Origin: RPQJ01 sp963823535
GTDB taxonomy: Bacteria > Pseudomonadota > Gammaproteobacteria > Steroidobacterales > Steroidobacteraceae
Direction: 5' to 3'
Length of the DNA stretch: 64,000 nucleotides
Assembly (NCBI GenBank): GCA_963823535.1
Contig: CAWGLZ010000006.1
Span: forward strand, 1-64,000
How positions within the stretch are numbered: the stretch's first letter is position 1; every line of letters begins with the position of its first letter. A program made the position numbers and the translations under genes. Shown piece after piece: positions 10,206-20,803 of this stretch. Below the pieces are notes generated by a model. That model was not told the origin of the DNA, did no database searches, and saw only the letters and a list, made by a program, of their open reading frames with translations.

Positions 10206-10316
10206 ACCCGGTTCCAGCCCGGGAAACGCCCAGGATCCGGGCGTGATGCAGTCATTTCCGGCCGAACCCGACTCAATGACCGGTTGCCGCTCGTGGTTGC
10301 GGCGTGCTGTCATTAG

Positions 10317-10493
10317 GAAATCAAGCGCCTGTATGCAAGCGCGAGCATCCTGAAAGGCGGACGGGTGGTGTTCAACATCTGCGGCAATCGCTACCGGCTG
10401 GTCGTGCGCATCAACTACGAGCACCAGGTCGTGTTTGTTCGCTTCGTCGGGACACACGCCGAGTACGACGCGATCGATGCGGAGAAGGTTTGA
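10317..10493 (+). pseudogene. HigB-type toxin remnant, N-terminus missing
   Basis: The open frame begins right after a TAG at 10314-10316 and reads EIKRLYASASILKGGRVVFN, then NRYRLVVRINYEHQVVFVRF and GTHAEYDAID. This is the C-terminal two thirds of the HigB_toxin family of mRNA interferases. The N-terminal 40 or so residues that the family needs are not found in any frame between the pilD stop and this point, and there is too little room for them. The fragment's stop TGA overlaps the higA start (TGATG). An intact toxin is therefore unlikely, unless a deletion is an assembly error. Confidence 0.7.
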
Positions 10494-10849
10494 TGGACAT
10501 TCGACCGATTCGGACGAAGGCGGACCACGCGCGGGCATTGGCGCGCATCGATGAACTCATGGACGCCCGGCCCGGGACGCCGGCGGGCGACGAACTCGAT
10601 GTCCTCGTCACCCTCGTGGAGGCGTACGAGGAGAAGCACTTTCCCATCGCCGACCCGGAGCCACTGGCCGCCATCCGGTTCCGGATGGAACAGCTCGGTC
10701 TCACCCGCAGGGACCTCGAGCCGCTCCTCGGCTCGCGCGGCCGGGTCTCCGAGGTCCTGAACGGCCGGCGTGCCCTGTCGATCCAGATGATCCGCCGACT
10801 CAACCGGGAGCTGGGAATCCCGCTCGAGAGCCTGATCGGAAGCGACTGA
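10493..10849 (+). CDS. higA: HigA-type antitoxin, XRE-like helix-turn-helix protein
   Basis: Antitoxin of the COG5499 (HigA) type, 118 residues. The N-terminal half (IRTKADHARALARIDELMD, then an acidic segment) is the family's toxin-neutralising region. The C-terminal half (AAIRFRMEQLGLTRRDLEPL, GSRGRVSEVLNGRRALS) is the helix-turn-helix. ATG 10493 shares one base with the stop of the toxin fragment, the usual coupled arrangement. It ends 1 bp before coaE. It would normally bind its own promoter and repress the pair. With the toxin truncated, it may be an orphan antitoxin or transcription factor. Confidence 0.85.
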   Translation: MDIRPIRTKADHARALARIDELMDARPGTPAGDELDVLVTLVEAYEEKHFPIADPEPLAAIRFRMEQLGLTRRDLEPLLGSRGRVSEVLNGRRALSIQMIRRLNRELGIPLESLIGSD

Positions 10850-10850
10850 C

Positions 10851-11459
10851 ATGCAGCCCTTCCGCGTCGCCCTCACCGGCGGCATCGCCAGCGGCAAGTC
10901 CACGGTCGCGGACCGCTTCGCCGCCCTGGGCGTGCCCGTCATCGACACGGACGTGATCGCCCGCGAGGTCGTGGAGCCGGGTCAACCCGCGCTCGCGGCG
11001 ATCACCGCGGCCTTCGGCCAGGAGGTGCTCGATGCCGAGGGACGGCTGGACCGTCGCCGCATGCGCGCGCAGATCTTTGCGGACCCGGACGCACGGCGTC
11101 GCCTCGAGGCGATCCTGCACCCGGCGATCCGCGCGGAAATGGAACGGCAGTCGCGCGCGGCCGGCGGCGCCTACCAGGTGCTGGTGATCCCGCTGCTGGC
11201 CGAGGGTGGACGCCGCGACCACGTGGACCGGGTGCTGCTCGTGGACGTGCCAGAGGCGCTGCAGGTCGAGCGCCTGATGACCCGCGACGGCGTGTCCCGC
11301 GAGCAGGCGCAGGCGTCGCTCGCGGCCCAGGCCACCCGGGCCGCGCGACTCGCCCTGGCGGACGACGTCGTGCAGAACACCGGTCGGGTGGACGACCTGC
11401 GCGGACAGGTGGCCGCGCTGCACGAGAAGTACCTCCAGCTCGCCGCGAGCCAGGCTTAG
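10851..11459 (+). CDS. coaE: Dephospho-CoA kinase
   Basis: Cytoplasmic enzyme that phosphorylates the 3'-hydroxyl of dephospho-CoA with ATP, the last step of coenzyme A synthesis. The P-loop GGIASGKST is at residues 10-18, followed by VIDTDVIAREVV, the substrate-binding LHPAIR and the lid region. Its length of 202 residues is typical and the frame is intact, in contrast to the pil genes. The coaE-zapD-yacG order is conserved in gammaproteobacteria next to the pilus genes. It begins 1 bp after higA. Confidence 0.97.
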   Translation: MQPFRVALTGGIASGKSTVADRFAALGVPVIDTDVIAREVVEPGQPALAAITAAFGQEVLDAEGRLDRRRMRAQIFADPDARRRLEAILHPAIRAEMERQSRAAGGAYQVLVIPLLAEGGRRDHVDRVLLVDVPEALQVERLMTRDGVSREQAQASLAAQATRAARLALADDVVQNTGRVDDLRGQVAALHEKYLQLAASQA

Positions 11460-11614
11460 ACATCATGGCACCGCCGCCGGGCTGAAAAGTCCGCGCCGCC
11501 CGTTCTGTGACACGCGCCGTGGCAATCCCGGCTCGCTCCTGCTGTCCTTCGCCCAGGCACTCGCAGACCGGGACCGGGTTGTGCCCCTCCGTGACCCTAG
11601 AGCAGAATAAGCCG

Positions 11615-12421
11615 ATGAATGCCAACGAGGCCCTCGTGCCCTCGGTGGACGCGGCTACGCGCGCCATCGCCTATGAGCAACCGCTGAACGAGCGGATGCG
11701 CAACTTCCTGCGCCTGGATTTCCTCTACCAGCAGGCGGTCCACCACCACACCAGGTCCGATCCGTGGTCGACGCGGGCCGCGGTCTCGTCGCTGCTCGAG
11801 ATCCTCGCCATGACGCAGCGCGGCGACGTGCGCAGCGAGGTACTCAAGGAACTCGAGCGGCAGATGGCGCAGCTGGCGTCGTTCAACACGCGTCCCGGCG
11901 TGGACACTCAGCGGCTGCGCGTGCTGCTCACCAAGCTGCACGCCATGCGCGAGGACCTGAGCAACGTCGGCGCGCTGTTCCTGCAGAAGCTGCGCGACTC
12001 GGAGTTCCTGAACGCAATCAAGCACCGCAGCACCATCCCGGGGGGCACCTGCGAGTTCGACCTGCCCGACTACATGCACTGGCTGAACCAGCCGGACGAG
12101 ATCCGCGGCGCGGACTTCGCGCGCTGGCTGGCGGTGATCCGTCCGCTCGGCGACGCGGTGAGCGAACTGCTCTGGATGACGCGCGAGCAGGGTCAGGCGC
12201 GACCGGAGGTCGCTCCGGGCGGCGTCTTCCATCTCGCGCTCGATCGCGACGTGCCCGCGCAGATGATCCGCATCTTGCTGCCGGCGGGCAGCGACATCTA
12301 CCCCGAGATCAGCGGCAGCCACTATCGCTGCAGCGTGCGCTTTCTCCTCTGGCAGGACGCCGCCAACCGCCCGATCCAGGCAACCGAGGACGTGCGGTTC
12401 ACGCTGACGACCTGTACCTGA
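11615..12421 (+). CDS. zapD: Cell division protein ZapD
   Basis: Cytoplasmic FtsZ-binding protein that bundles FtsZ filaments at the Z ring. The protein has 268 residues, with the family signatures YEQPLNERMRNFLRLDFL near the N-terminus, SLLEILAMTQRGDVRSEVLK, and FLNAIKHRSTIPGGTCEFDL and DYMHWLN in the middle. The ATG at 11615 is chosen over an upstream in-frame start because the conserved region begins shortly after it. It is followed by yacG 2 bp later. FtsZ itself is encoded on the other strand about 7 kb away. Confidence 0.95.
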   Translation: MNANEALVPSVDAATRAIAYEQPLNERMRNFLRLDFLYQQAVHHHTRSDPWSTRAAVSSLLEILAMTQRGDVRSEVLKELERQMAQLASFNTRPGVDTQRLRVLLTKLHAMREDLSNVGALFLQKLRDSEFLNAIKHRSTIPGGTCEFDLPDYMHWLNQPDEIRGADFARWLAVIRPLGDAVSELLWMTREQGQARPEVAPGGVFHLALDRDVPAQMIRILLPAGSDIYPEISGSHYRCSVRFLLWQDAANRPIQATEDVRFTLTTCT

Positions 12422-12423
12422 GC

Positions 12424-12618
12424 GTGAAGACGGTCACCTGCCCCACCTGCCAGCGGCCCGTCGAGTGGTCGCCCGCCTCGCCCTTCCGGCCCTTCTGCAG
12501 CGAGCGCTGCAAGCTCATCGACCTCGGTGCGTGGGTGTCGGAGAAGCACGCGATCCCGGGCGAGGAGATCCCGGTGGTGCGCGGCGACGACGGCGACGAC
12601 GGGCCGCCGCGGCACTGA
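12424..12618 (+). CDS. yacG: DNA gyrase inhibitor YacG, zinc-binding
   Basis: Small 64-residue zinc protein that binds GyrB and inhibits gyrase in E. coli. The four-cysteine zinc site is visible as CPTC near the N-terminus and FCSERCKLIDLGAW further on. The acidic C-terminus (RGDDGDDGP) is typical. GTG 12424 is 2 bp after the zapD stop, and no ATG fits. It is part of the coaE-zapD-yacG unit. Confidence 0.93.
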   Translation: MKTVTCPTCQRPVEWSPASPFRPFCSERCKLIDLGAWVSEKHAIPGEEIPVVRGDDGDDGPPRH

Positions 12619-12652
12619 CCGCCCCGCACGCTCCCGATCCGGAACGCACACC

Positions 12653-13310
12653 GTGCACCACGACTTCTGGCACGAGCGCTGGCAGAGCGGGCAGATCGGC
12701 TTCCACCAGTCGGCCGTTCACCCGTTCCTCGAGCGCTGGTGGCCACGGCTGGGGGTGGAACCGACCGCTCGCGTGTACGTCCCGCTCTGCGGCAAGAGCC
12801 TCGACATGGCCTGGCTCGCAGAGCGAGGGCACCGCGTCGTCGGCAGCGAACTCAGCCCGATCGCGATCAGTGACTTCTTTACCGGGCGCGGACTGACGCC
12901 CTCGATCCGGCGCACGGGTGAGTTCACGGTTCACGCCGCGGGTCCGTACGAAATCTTCGAGGGCGACGCGCTCGCACTGACCCCCGACCTGCTGGGCAGC
13001 CGTCGACGCGGCCTACGACCGCGCGGCGCTGGTCGCCCTGCCCCCCGCGATGCGCCGCGGCTACGCCGCGACGCTGGCTGGACTCATGCCCCGCGGCACC
13101 CGGACGCTGCTCGTCGCGTTCGAGTATCCGCAGGAAATGAAGGGCGGGCCGCCGTTCTCGGTCGAGGCGAGCGAGATCCACGAACTGTTCGAGGACGCGT
13201 TCGAGGTCGCGGAGGTGGAGCGCCTGGACGTCCTTGCCGAGAACCCCAAGTTCACCGAGTTCGGCATTCCGGCGCTGTTCGAGACCGCATTCGTGCTGCA
13301 GAAACGATGA
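12653..13310 (+). pseudogene. tpm: Thiopurine S-methyltransferase, one frameshift
   Basis: SAM-dependent methyltransferase of the TPMT family, which in bacteria methylates thiopurines and selenium or tellurium compounds. GTG 12653 leads to FWHERWQSGQIGFHQ. The SAM-binding block RVYVPLCGKSLDMAWLAERG and the HRVVGSELS block follow. An extra A at about 12998 (in GGGCAGCC) shifts the frame; the other frame continues AVDAAYDRAALVALPPAMR to EFGIPALFETAFVLQKR. The reconstructed length of about 218 residues matches the family. Its stop overlaps the DUF2442 start (ATGA). This is the last broken gene in the window. Confidence 0.9.
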
Positions 13311-13612
13311 GCAGGAAATCCGGCGGGCATGGCTCGAGCACTTCAGTCGCTGAAGTCACGAACGTTTCGAGACACGGCTTCTGGCTGATCCTCGACGATC
13401 GGGAACGCTTCCTGCCGTTCGATACCTTCCCATGGTTTCGCGATGCGACGATCGCCGAGCTGCTCGACGTGAGGCTCGTGGGCCACGACCACCTGCACTG
13501 GCCATCGCTTGACGTGGAGCTGACGGTCGATTCAATCGACCGCCCGGGCGATTATCCGCTGGTCAGCAGGATCGCACCGGCCCGGCCGCTCCCACCGAAG
13601 CGCCAGCCCTGA
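13307..13612 (+). CDS. DUF2442 domain protein
   Basis: This 101-residue protein carries the DUF2442 pattern: VTNVSRHGFWLILDDRERFL, PFDTFPWFRDATIAELLDV, then a LHWPSLDVELTVDSI block. The biochemical role is unknown. Elsewhere DUF2442 genes often pair with a DUF4160 gene, and the pair has been proposed to be a toxin-antitoxin module. Here no DUF4160 partner is present. The start overlaps the tpm stop by 4 nt, so it is translationally coupled to tpm. It converges on mutT with no gap. Confidence 0.8.
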   Translation: MSRKSGGHGSSTSVAEVTNVSRHGFWLILDDRERFLPFDTFPWFRDATIAELLDVRLVGHDHLHWPSLDVELTVDSIDRPGDYPLVSRIAPARPLPPKRQP

Positions 13613-14004
13613 TCATGACGCGCGCGCGTTGAGCGCCGCGATCATCGGTGCGTCCGCCTCGAGGATGTCCTGCTCGTGGAGTCGCGACGGCTCCACCCAC
13701 CTGAGCGCCTGCCCGTCGAGCCCGCGGGCCTCGCCGCTCCACGCGCTCACGCTCCACAGCTCCAGCCAGACCACGCGATCGGGATACTCGTGCGGATAGC
13801 GCAGCAGGCGCGTCGCGGAGTGCACCTCCACGCCGAGTTCCTCGCGCAGCTCGCGCACCAGGCCCGCGAACGGCGCCTCGCCCGCGTCGAGCTTGCCGCC
13901 GGGGAACTCCCATCGTCCCGCGAGCGCCTTGCCGGGCGGGCGCTGGGCGATCAGCACCCGGCCCGACCCGTCGAACAGGGCGCCGGCGACGACCTCGATC
14001 GCGC

Positions 14005-16797
<2,793 letters not shown>

Positions 16798-16951
16798 TGG
16801 GGCTCCAGGGAGGGGCGTGACGGGAAACGCGGGATTTTACAGGAAGGGGGTCCTGATTAGGGGGCCGCCGGTCGCAAGAGTTCCCGCGCAGCAACCGGCG
16901 TCGGCGCCGTGCCGCTCCTGGCTCCCGGGTCACGGCCTCCGTCGCGGGCGC

Positions 16952-17869
16952 CTAAGGCGCCGCGAGATAGCGCATCGGATTGAGCTTGCTGCCGTCGCGC
17001 TCGACTTCGAAATGCACGTGCGTGCCGGTCGAACGACCCGTGCTGCCGATGACGGCGATCTCGTCGCCCTTCTGCACGGTCTGGCCCTCGCGCACGAGGT
17101 TGCGCGAATTGTGGCCGTAGCGGGTCACGTAGCCCGTGGGATGCGTGACCTCGACGACGTTGCCGTAGCCGTTCTTGTAGCCCGAGAAGCTCACCACGCC
17201 GGGGCCGGTCGTGATCACGCGGCTGCCCGGGGGGCCGGCGAAATCCACGCCCGCGTGAAAGGCCCTTTGGCCCGAGAACGGATCGGAACGACTGCCGAAG
17301 TGCGAGGAAATCCATCCGCCGACGATGGGCCAGCCACCGGGAACCACGCGCTCGCCGAGGCTGCGCGTGGACATCAGGCTCTCGAGCACGGCCAGCTGCT
17401 GCTGGCGGTCGTGCAACTGCATCTCGAGCAGGTCGAGCGCCGCCGTCAGGTCGGGCACCTGGGCGGAGCCCGCCTGGGACTCGCCACCCTCGGGGCCGCC
17501 CACGGGCGGGGGATCGTCGAAGTTGAATTCGCCGCGATCGAGGCCCGCGAGATCCGTGACGCGCCGACCCAGCGCATCGAGCCGGATGAGATGGGCATTC
17601 AGGGTACCGATGCGCATGGCCAGGGCGTCCACCCTGCCCTGCATCTGCCCGCGCACCGCATTGAGGTCGAGGCGCTGCTGGTCCATCTCGCGCGCCAGCG
17701 CGGCGCGATCGAGCGGCCCGGCGACGAACTGCCCGAGTTGCATGCCGGCGACGAACACGGCGGCGGCAGAGAGCAGCGCGCCCGCGGCGAAAGCCGCGAT
17801 CGTCCCCGGTCGCCGCAGGTCGAACTGGAGCACTCGCCCAGCCCGGCCTGACACAATCTGTAGATTCAT
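16952..17869 (-). CDS. M23-family membrane-anchored metallopeptidase
   Basis: Likely cell-wall endopeptidase or amidase activator facing the periplasm. After a short cytoplasmic start there is one membrane helix (TIAAFAAGALLSAAAVFVAG). A coiled-coil region rich in Q, R and L follows, then the LytM/M23 domain: SSHFGSRSDPF, zinc ligands in HAGVDFAG and THVHFEV, and YGHNS. All three zinc-binding motifs are present, so it should be catalytically active. ATG 17869 is preferred to an in-frame start 13 codons upstream, because it lies nearer the membrane helix. It is 154 bp upstream of secA. Confidence 0.88.
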   Translation of the reverse strand: MNLQIVSGRAGRVLQFDLRRPGTIAAFAAGALLSAAAVFVAGMQLGQFVAGPLDRAALAREMDQQRLDLNAVRGQMQGRVDALAMRIGTLNAHLIRLDALGRRVTDLAGLDRGEFNFDDPPPVGGPEGGESQAGSAQVPDLTAALDLLEMQLHDRQQQLAVLESLMSTRSLGERVVPGGWPIVGGWISSHFGSRSDPFSGQRAFHAGVDFAGPPGSRVITTGPGVVSFSGYKNGYGNVVEVTHPTGYVTRYGHNSRNLVREGQTVQKGDEIAVIGSTGRSTGTHVHFEVERDGSKLNPMRYLAAP

Positions 17870-18108
17870 TGCGGCGCTGACCCCTCGTAGCAGCCGTCGA
17901 GCCTGCACGCAGCCCCCGACCCAGGCGGGCCGGCATTGCGTTCTGCACCAAGCCGGACGGGTTTTCGGGAGTCAACTCCCCGCCCGTGCGCCGCCACTTT
18001 ATTGTTGGCGAACAGGAGGTGGACCCGTCCAGTGACAAGGGGGCAGACTATGAACGAACGATGACGGGCTGGCAATCGAAACGACCGTTTGTAAAGTATA
18101 AGTAAACG

Positions 18109-18405
18109 ATGTCCGACCCCTTGAAACCCCTCTTTTCGGGCTCCGGCTCGGCGCTCGAGACGCTGGCGCGCAAGGCCGCGGCGGCCGCAGGCCTGACCAC
18201 CACCGTCCAGGAGTTGCTGCCGGCCGAGTTGCGGCCGCACGTGCTGGCGGCGGTGCGTCGCAGCGAGGATCTCGTGATCATCGTGGATTCCGCCGCGTGG
18301 TCGGCGCGCGTGCGCTATGCCGGCCCGCGGCTGCGCGAGCAGTTGCAGGCCGCGGGGGAGCCCGTCGCGGGCAAGCTGCGGGTGCGCGTGGGCCGCGGAT
18401 CCTGA
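18109..18405 (+). CDS. DUF721 (DciA-like) protein
   Basis: A protein of 98 residues with the DUF721 core LPAELRPHVLAAVRRSEDLV followed by DSAAWSARVRYAGPRL. DUF721 includes DciA, which loads or recruits the replicative helicase in many bacteria. This copy is short and may be a truncated paralog type common next to lpxC and secA. It starts at ATG 18109, divergent from the M23 gene, and a TATAAG sequence lies just upstream. It converges on lpxC with 27 bp between stops. Confidence 0.75.
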   Translation: MSDPLKPLFSGSGSALETLARKAAAAAGLTTTVQELLPAELRPHVLAAVRRSEDLVIIVDSAAWSARVRYAGPRLREQLQAAGEPVAGKLRVRVGRGS

Positions 18406-18432
18406 TCAGGACGTCGCGGTTGCGCCGCCGGG

Positions 18433-19341
18433 TCAGGCCGTCGCGGCGGCGACGTAGGAAATCGGCGCGTCCGCCAGCGTCTCGAAGGTCACTTCCTCCC
18501 ACGCCGACGCGTCTGCCATCAGCGTGCGCAGCAGGCGGTTGTTGAGGCCGTGACCCGACTTGAAGCCGCTGAACTCGCCGATGAGGCTGTGGCCGAGCAG
18601 GTAGAGATCGCCGATCGCGTCGAGGATCTTGTGCTTCACGAACTCGTCCTCGTAGCGCAGGCCGTCCTCGTTGAGGATGCGGTAGTCGTCGAGCACGATC
18701 GCGTTGTCGAGGTTGCCGCCGAGCGCGAGGTTGTGCGAGCGCATGTACTCGAGGTCGCGCATGAATCCGAAGGTCCGCGCGCGGCTCACCTCGCGGAGAA
18801 ACGTCGTCGTCGAGAAGTCCATCGAGGCGACCTGGGAGCGCCGCTTGAACACCGGATGGTCGAACTCGATTTCGAAGTTAACCTTGAAACCGTCGTAGGG
18901 ATCGAAGCGCGCCCACTTGTCGCCGTCCTCGACCTTGACGCTCTTGCGGATGCGCACGAAGCGCTTCGCCGCGTTCTGCTCCTCGATGCCGGCCGACTGC
19001 AGCAGGAAGACGAACGGGCCGGCGCTGCCGTCCATGATCGGCACTTCGCCGGAACTCAGCTCGATGATGATGTTGTCGATGCCGAGGCCCGCGAGGGCCG
19101 ACAGCAGGTGCTCGATGGTCGAGACCTTGACGCCGTCGCGGACCAGCGTGGTCCCGAGCGTGGTCTCGCCGACGTTCTCCGCGCGGGCGGGAATGTCCAT
19201 CGGCTCGTCGAGGTCCGTGCGGCGGAAGGTGATGCCGCTGTTGGCCGGCGCGGGCCGCAGGGCCATCAGTACCTTGCGGCCCGTGTGCAGGCCGACGCCG
19301 GTGGCGCGGATGGTGTTCTTCAGCGTTCTTTGCTTGAGCAT
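18433..19341 (-). CDS. lpxC: UDP-3-O-acyl-N-acetylglucosamine deacetylase
   Basis: Zinc amidase that commits UDP-acyl-GlcNAc to lipid A synthesis in the cytoplasm. At 302 residues it has the usual length. Zinc and catalytic residues are visible in STIEHLLSALAGLGIDN and in HKILDAIGDLYLLGH. The N-terminus MLKQRTLKNTIRATGVGLHTG is canonical. It sits downstream of ftsZ with a 149-bp gap that could hold its own promoter, as in E. coli. It ends the dcw run. Confidence 0.98.
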   Translation of the reverse strand: MLKQRTLKNTIRATGVGLHTGRKVLMALRPAPANSGITFRRTDLDEPMDIPARAENVGETTLGTTLVRDGVKVSTIEHLLSALAGLGIDNIIIELSSGEVPIMDGSAGPFVFLLQSAGIEEQNAAKRFVRIRKSVKVEDGDKWARFDPYDGFKVNFEIEFDHPVFKRRSQVASMDFSTTTFLREVSRARTFGFMRDLEYMRSHNLALGGNLDNAIVLDDYRILNEDGLRYEDEFVKHKILDAIGDLYLLGHSLIGEFSGFKSGHGLNNRLLRTLMADASAWEEVTFETLADAPISYVAAATA

Positions 19342-19490
19342 GCTGGGGCGTGATGCGCTCGAACGGGAGCGTCCCCGGGAAAATTAGCCGGAGAAGATAG
19401 CACAGGGGGCCCGGTGCCGGACAGGACGGACCGTGGGAAGCCGGAGCAGTCGAAGCGCTCCCCACGGTCCATGGTCCCGGACCGCCCGGG

Positions 19491-20657
19491 TCAGTCCGCC
19501 TGCCGGCGCAGGAACGCCGGGATGTCGAGGTAGGAGTCGTCCGAGTCGACCCGGACGTCGTCCCCGACGGCCCGCTGGCGCCGACGGAAGGCCGCCGGCG
19601 TGTCGAGGTCGGCATAGTTGTCGAGCGGACGTCGTCCGCGACCGCCGGCCACGACCTCGACCTTCGGCTGCGTGCCCTGGGGCATGCCGCGAACCGCCGC
19701 GGGACGGCCGATGCCGGTGGCGACCACGGTCACGCGGATCTGGTCGGTCATCTCGGGATCGATCACGTAGCCGACCACCACCGTCGCGTCCTCGGAGGCG
19801 TACTGCTTGATCGTGTCGCCCACGACGTGGAACTCGCTGGTGCGCAGGTCCATGCCGGCCGTGACGTTGATCAGCAGGCCGTGGGCCCCGGAGAGGTTCA
19901 CGTCCTCGAGCAGCGGGCTCGAGATCGCGGCCTCGGCGGCCGCGCGCGCGCGATCCTCGCCCGTCGCGTTGCCCGAGCCCATCATCGCCATGCCGGTCTC
20001 CGCCATCACGGTGCGCACGTCGGCGAAGTCCACGTTGATCAGGCCGGGACGGGTGATGAGTTCGGCGATGCCCTGCACGGCGCCCTGCAGCACCTCGTTC
20101 GCGGAGCGGAAGGCGTCGAGCAGTGTCGTGTCGCCGCCGAGCACGGTGAGCAGCTTCTGGTTCGGGATGGTGATCAGCGAGTCGACGTACTTGCCGAGTT
20201 CGCCGATGCCCTGGTCGGCGAGCGCCTGGCGCTTGTGCCCCTCCATCTCGAAGGGCTTGGTCACCACCGCCACGGTGAGGATGCCGAGTTCCTTCGCGAC
20301 CTGCGCCACGACCGGCGCCGCGCCCGTGCCCGTGCCGCCGCCCATGCCAGCGGTGATGAAGATCATGTCGGCGCCGTCGACCAGCTCGACGATCCGGTCG
20401 CGATCTTCCATCGCCGCCTGGCGACCGACCTCGGGGTCCGCGCCGGCGCCGAGGCCCTTGGTGATGTTCGAGCCGATCTGCAGGCTCGCCTTGACCTTGG
20501 AGTGCTTGAGTGCCTGGGCGTCGGTGTTGACGCAGACGAAGTCGACGCCCTCGATGCCCGAGCTGACCATGTGCGTGACCGCGTTGCCGCCACCGCCGCC
20601 GACCCCGACGACCTTGATGATGGCCCCCTGATTCTCCGTGTCTGCAAGTACGAACAT
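19491..20657 (-). CDS. ftsZ: Cell division GTPase FtsZ
   Basis: Tubulin homologue that forms the Z ring. At 388 residues it has the usual length. The nucleotide-binding G-box GGGGGNAVTHM and the tubulin signature GGGTGTGAAP are present, as is the T7-loop block NVDFADVRTVM. The C-terminal peptide DDSYLDIPAFLRRQAD is the conserved tail that binds FtsA and ZipA. ATG 20657 has a GGAG ribosome binding site about 9 bp upstream. A 146-bp gap separates it from ftsA, longer than any junction upstream in the cluster, so extra ftsZ promoters may lie there. Confidence 0.98.
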   Translation of the reverse strand: MFVLADTENQGAIIKVVGVGGGGGNAVTHMVSSGIEGVDFVCVNTDAQALKHSKVKASLQIGSNITKGLGAGADPEVGRQAAMEDRDRIVELVDGADMIFITAGMGGGTGTGAAPVVAQVAKELGILTVAVVTKPFEMEGHKRQALADQGIGELGKYVDSLITIPNQKLLTVLGGDTTLLDAFRSANEVLQGAVQGIAELITRPGLINVDFADVRTVMAETGMAMMGSGNATGEDRARAAAEAAISSPLLEDVNLSGAHGLLINVTAGMDLRTSEFHVVGDTIKQYASEDATVVVGYVIDPEMTDQIRVTVVATGIGRPAAVRGMPQGTQPKVEVVAGGRGRRPLDNYADLDTPAAFRRRQRAVGDDVRVDSDDSYLDIPAFLRRQAD

Positions 20658-20803
20658 TGTGTGCTGCTCCGTAAGAAAGTGATCGATGACCCGTGGTCAA
20701 CCAGCCGTCGAAACCCGCTGCCTGACCGATCCGCTGTTGAAACCTGTCCCCTTCCCGATCCGCCGATTCCGCTCCGCGCCTGTCCCTCTCCCGTTCCCTG
20801 CCT

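Noticed and set aside
10226..10244. ACGCCC-N7-GGGCGT hairpin after pilD as a terminator
   Set aside because: Only 6 bp of stem and no T tract follow; too weak to list as a terminator.
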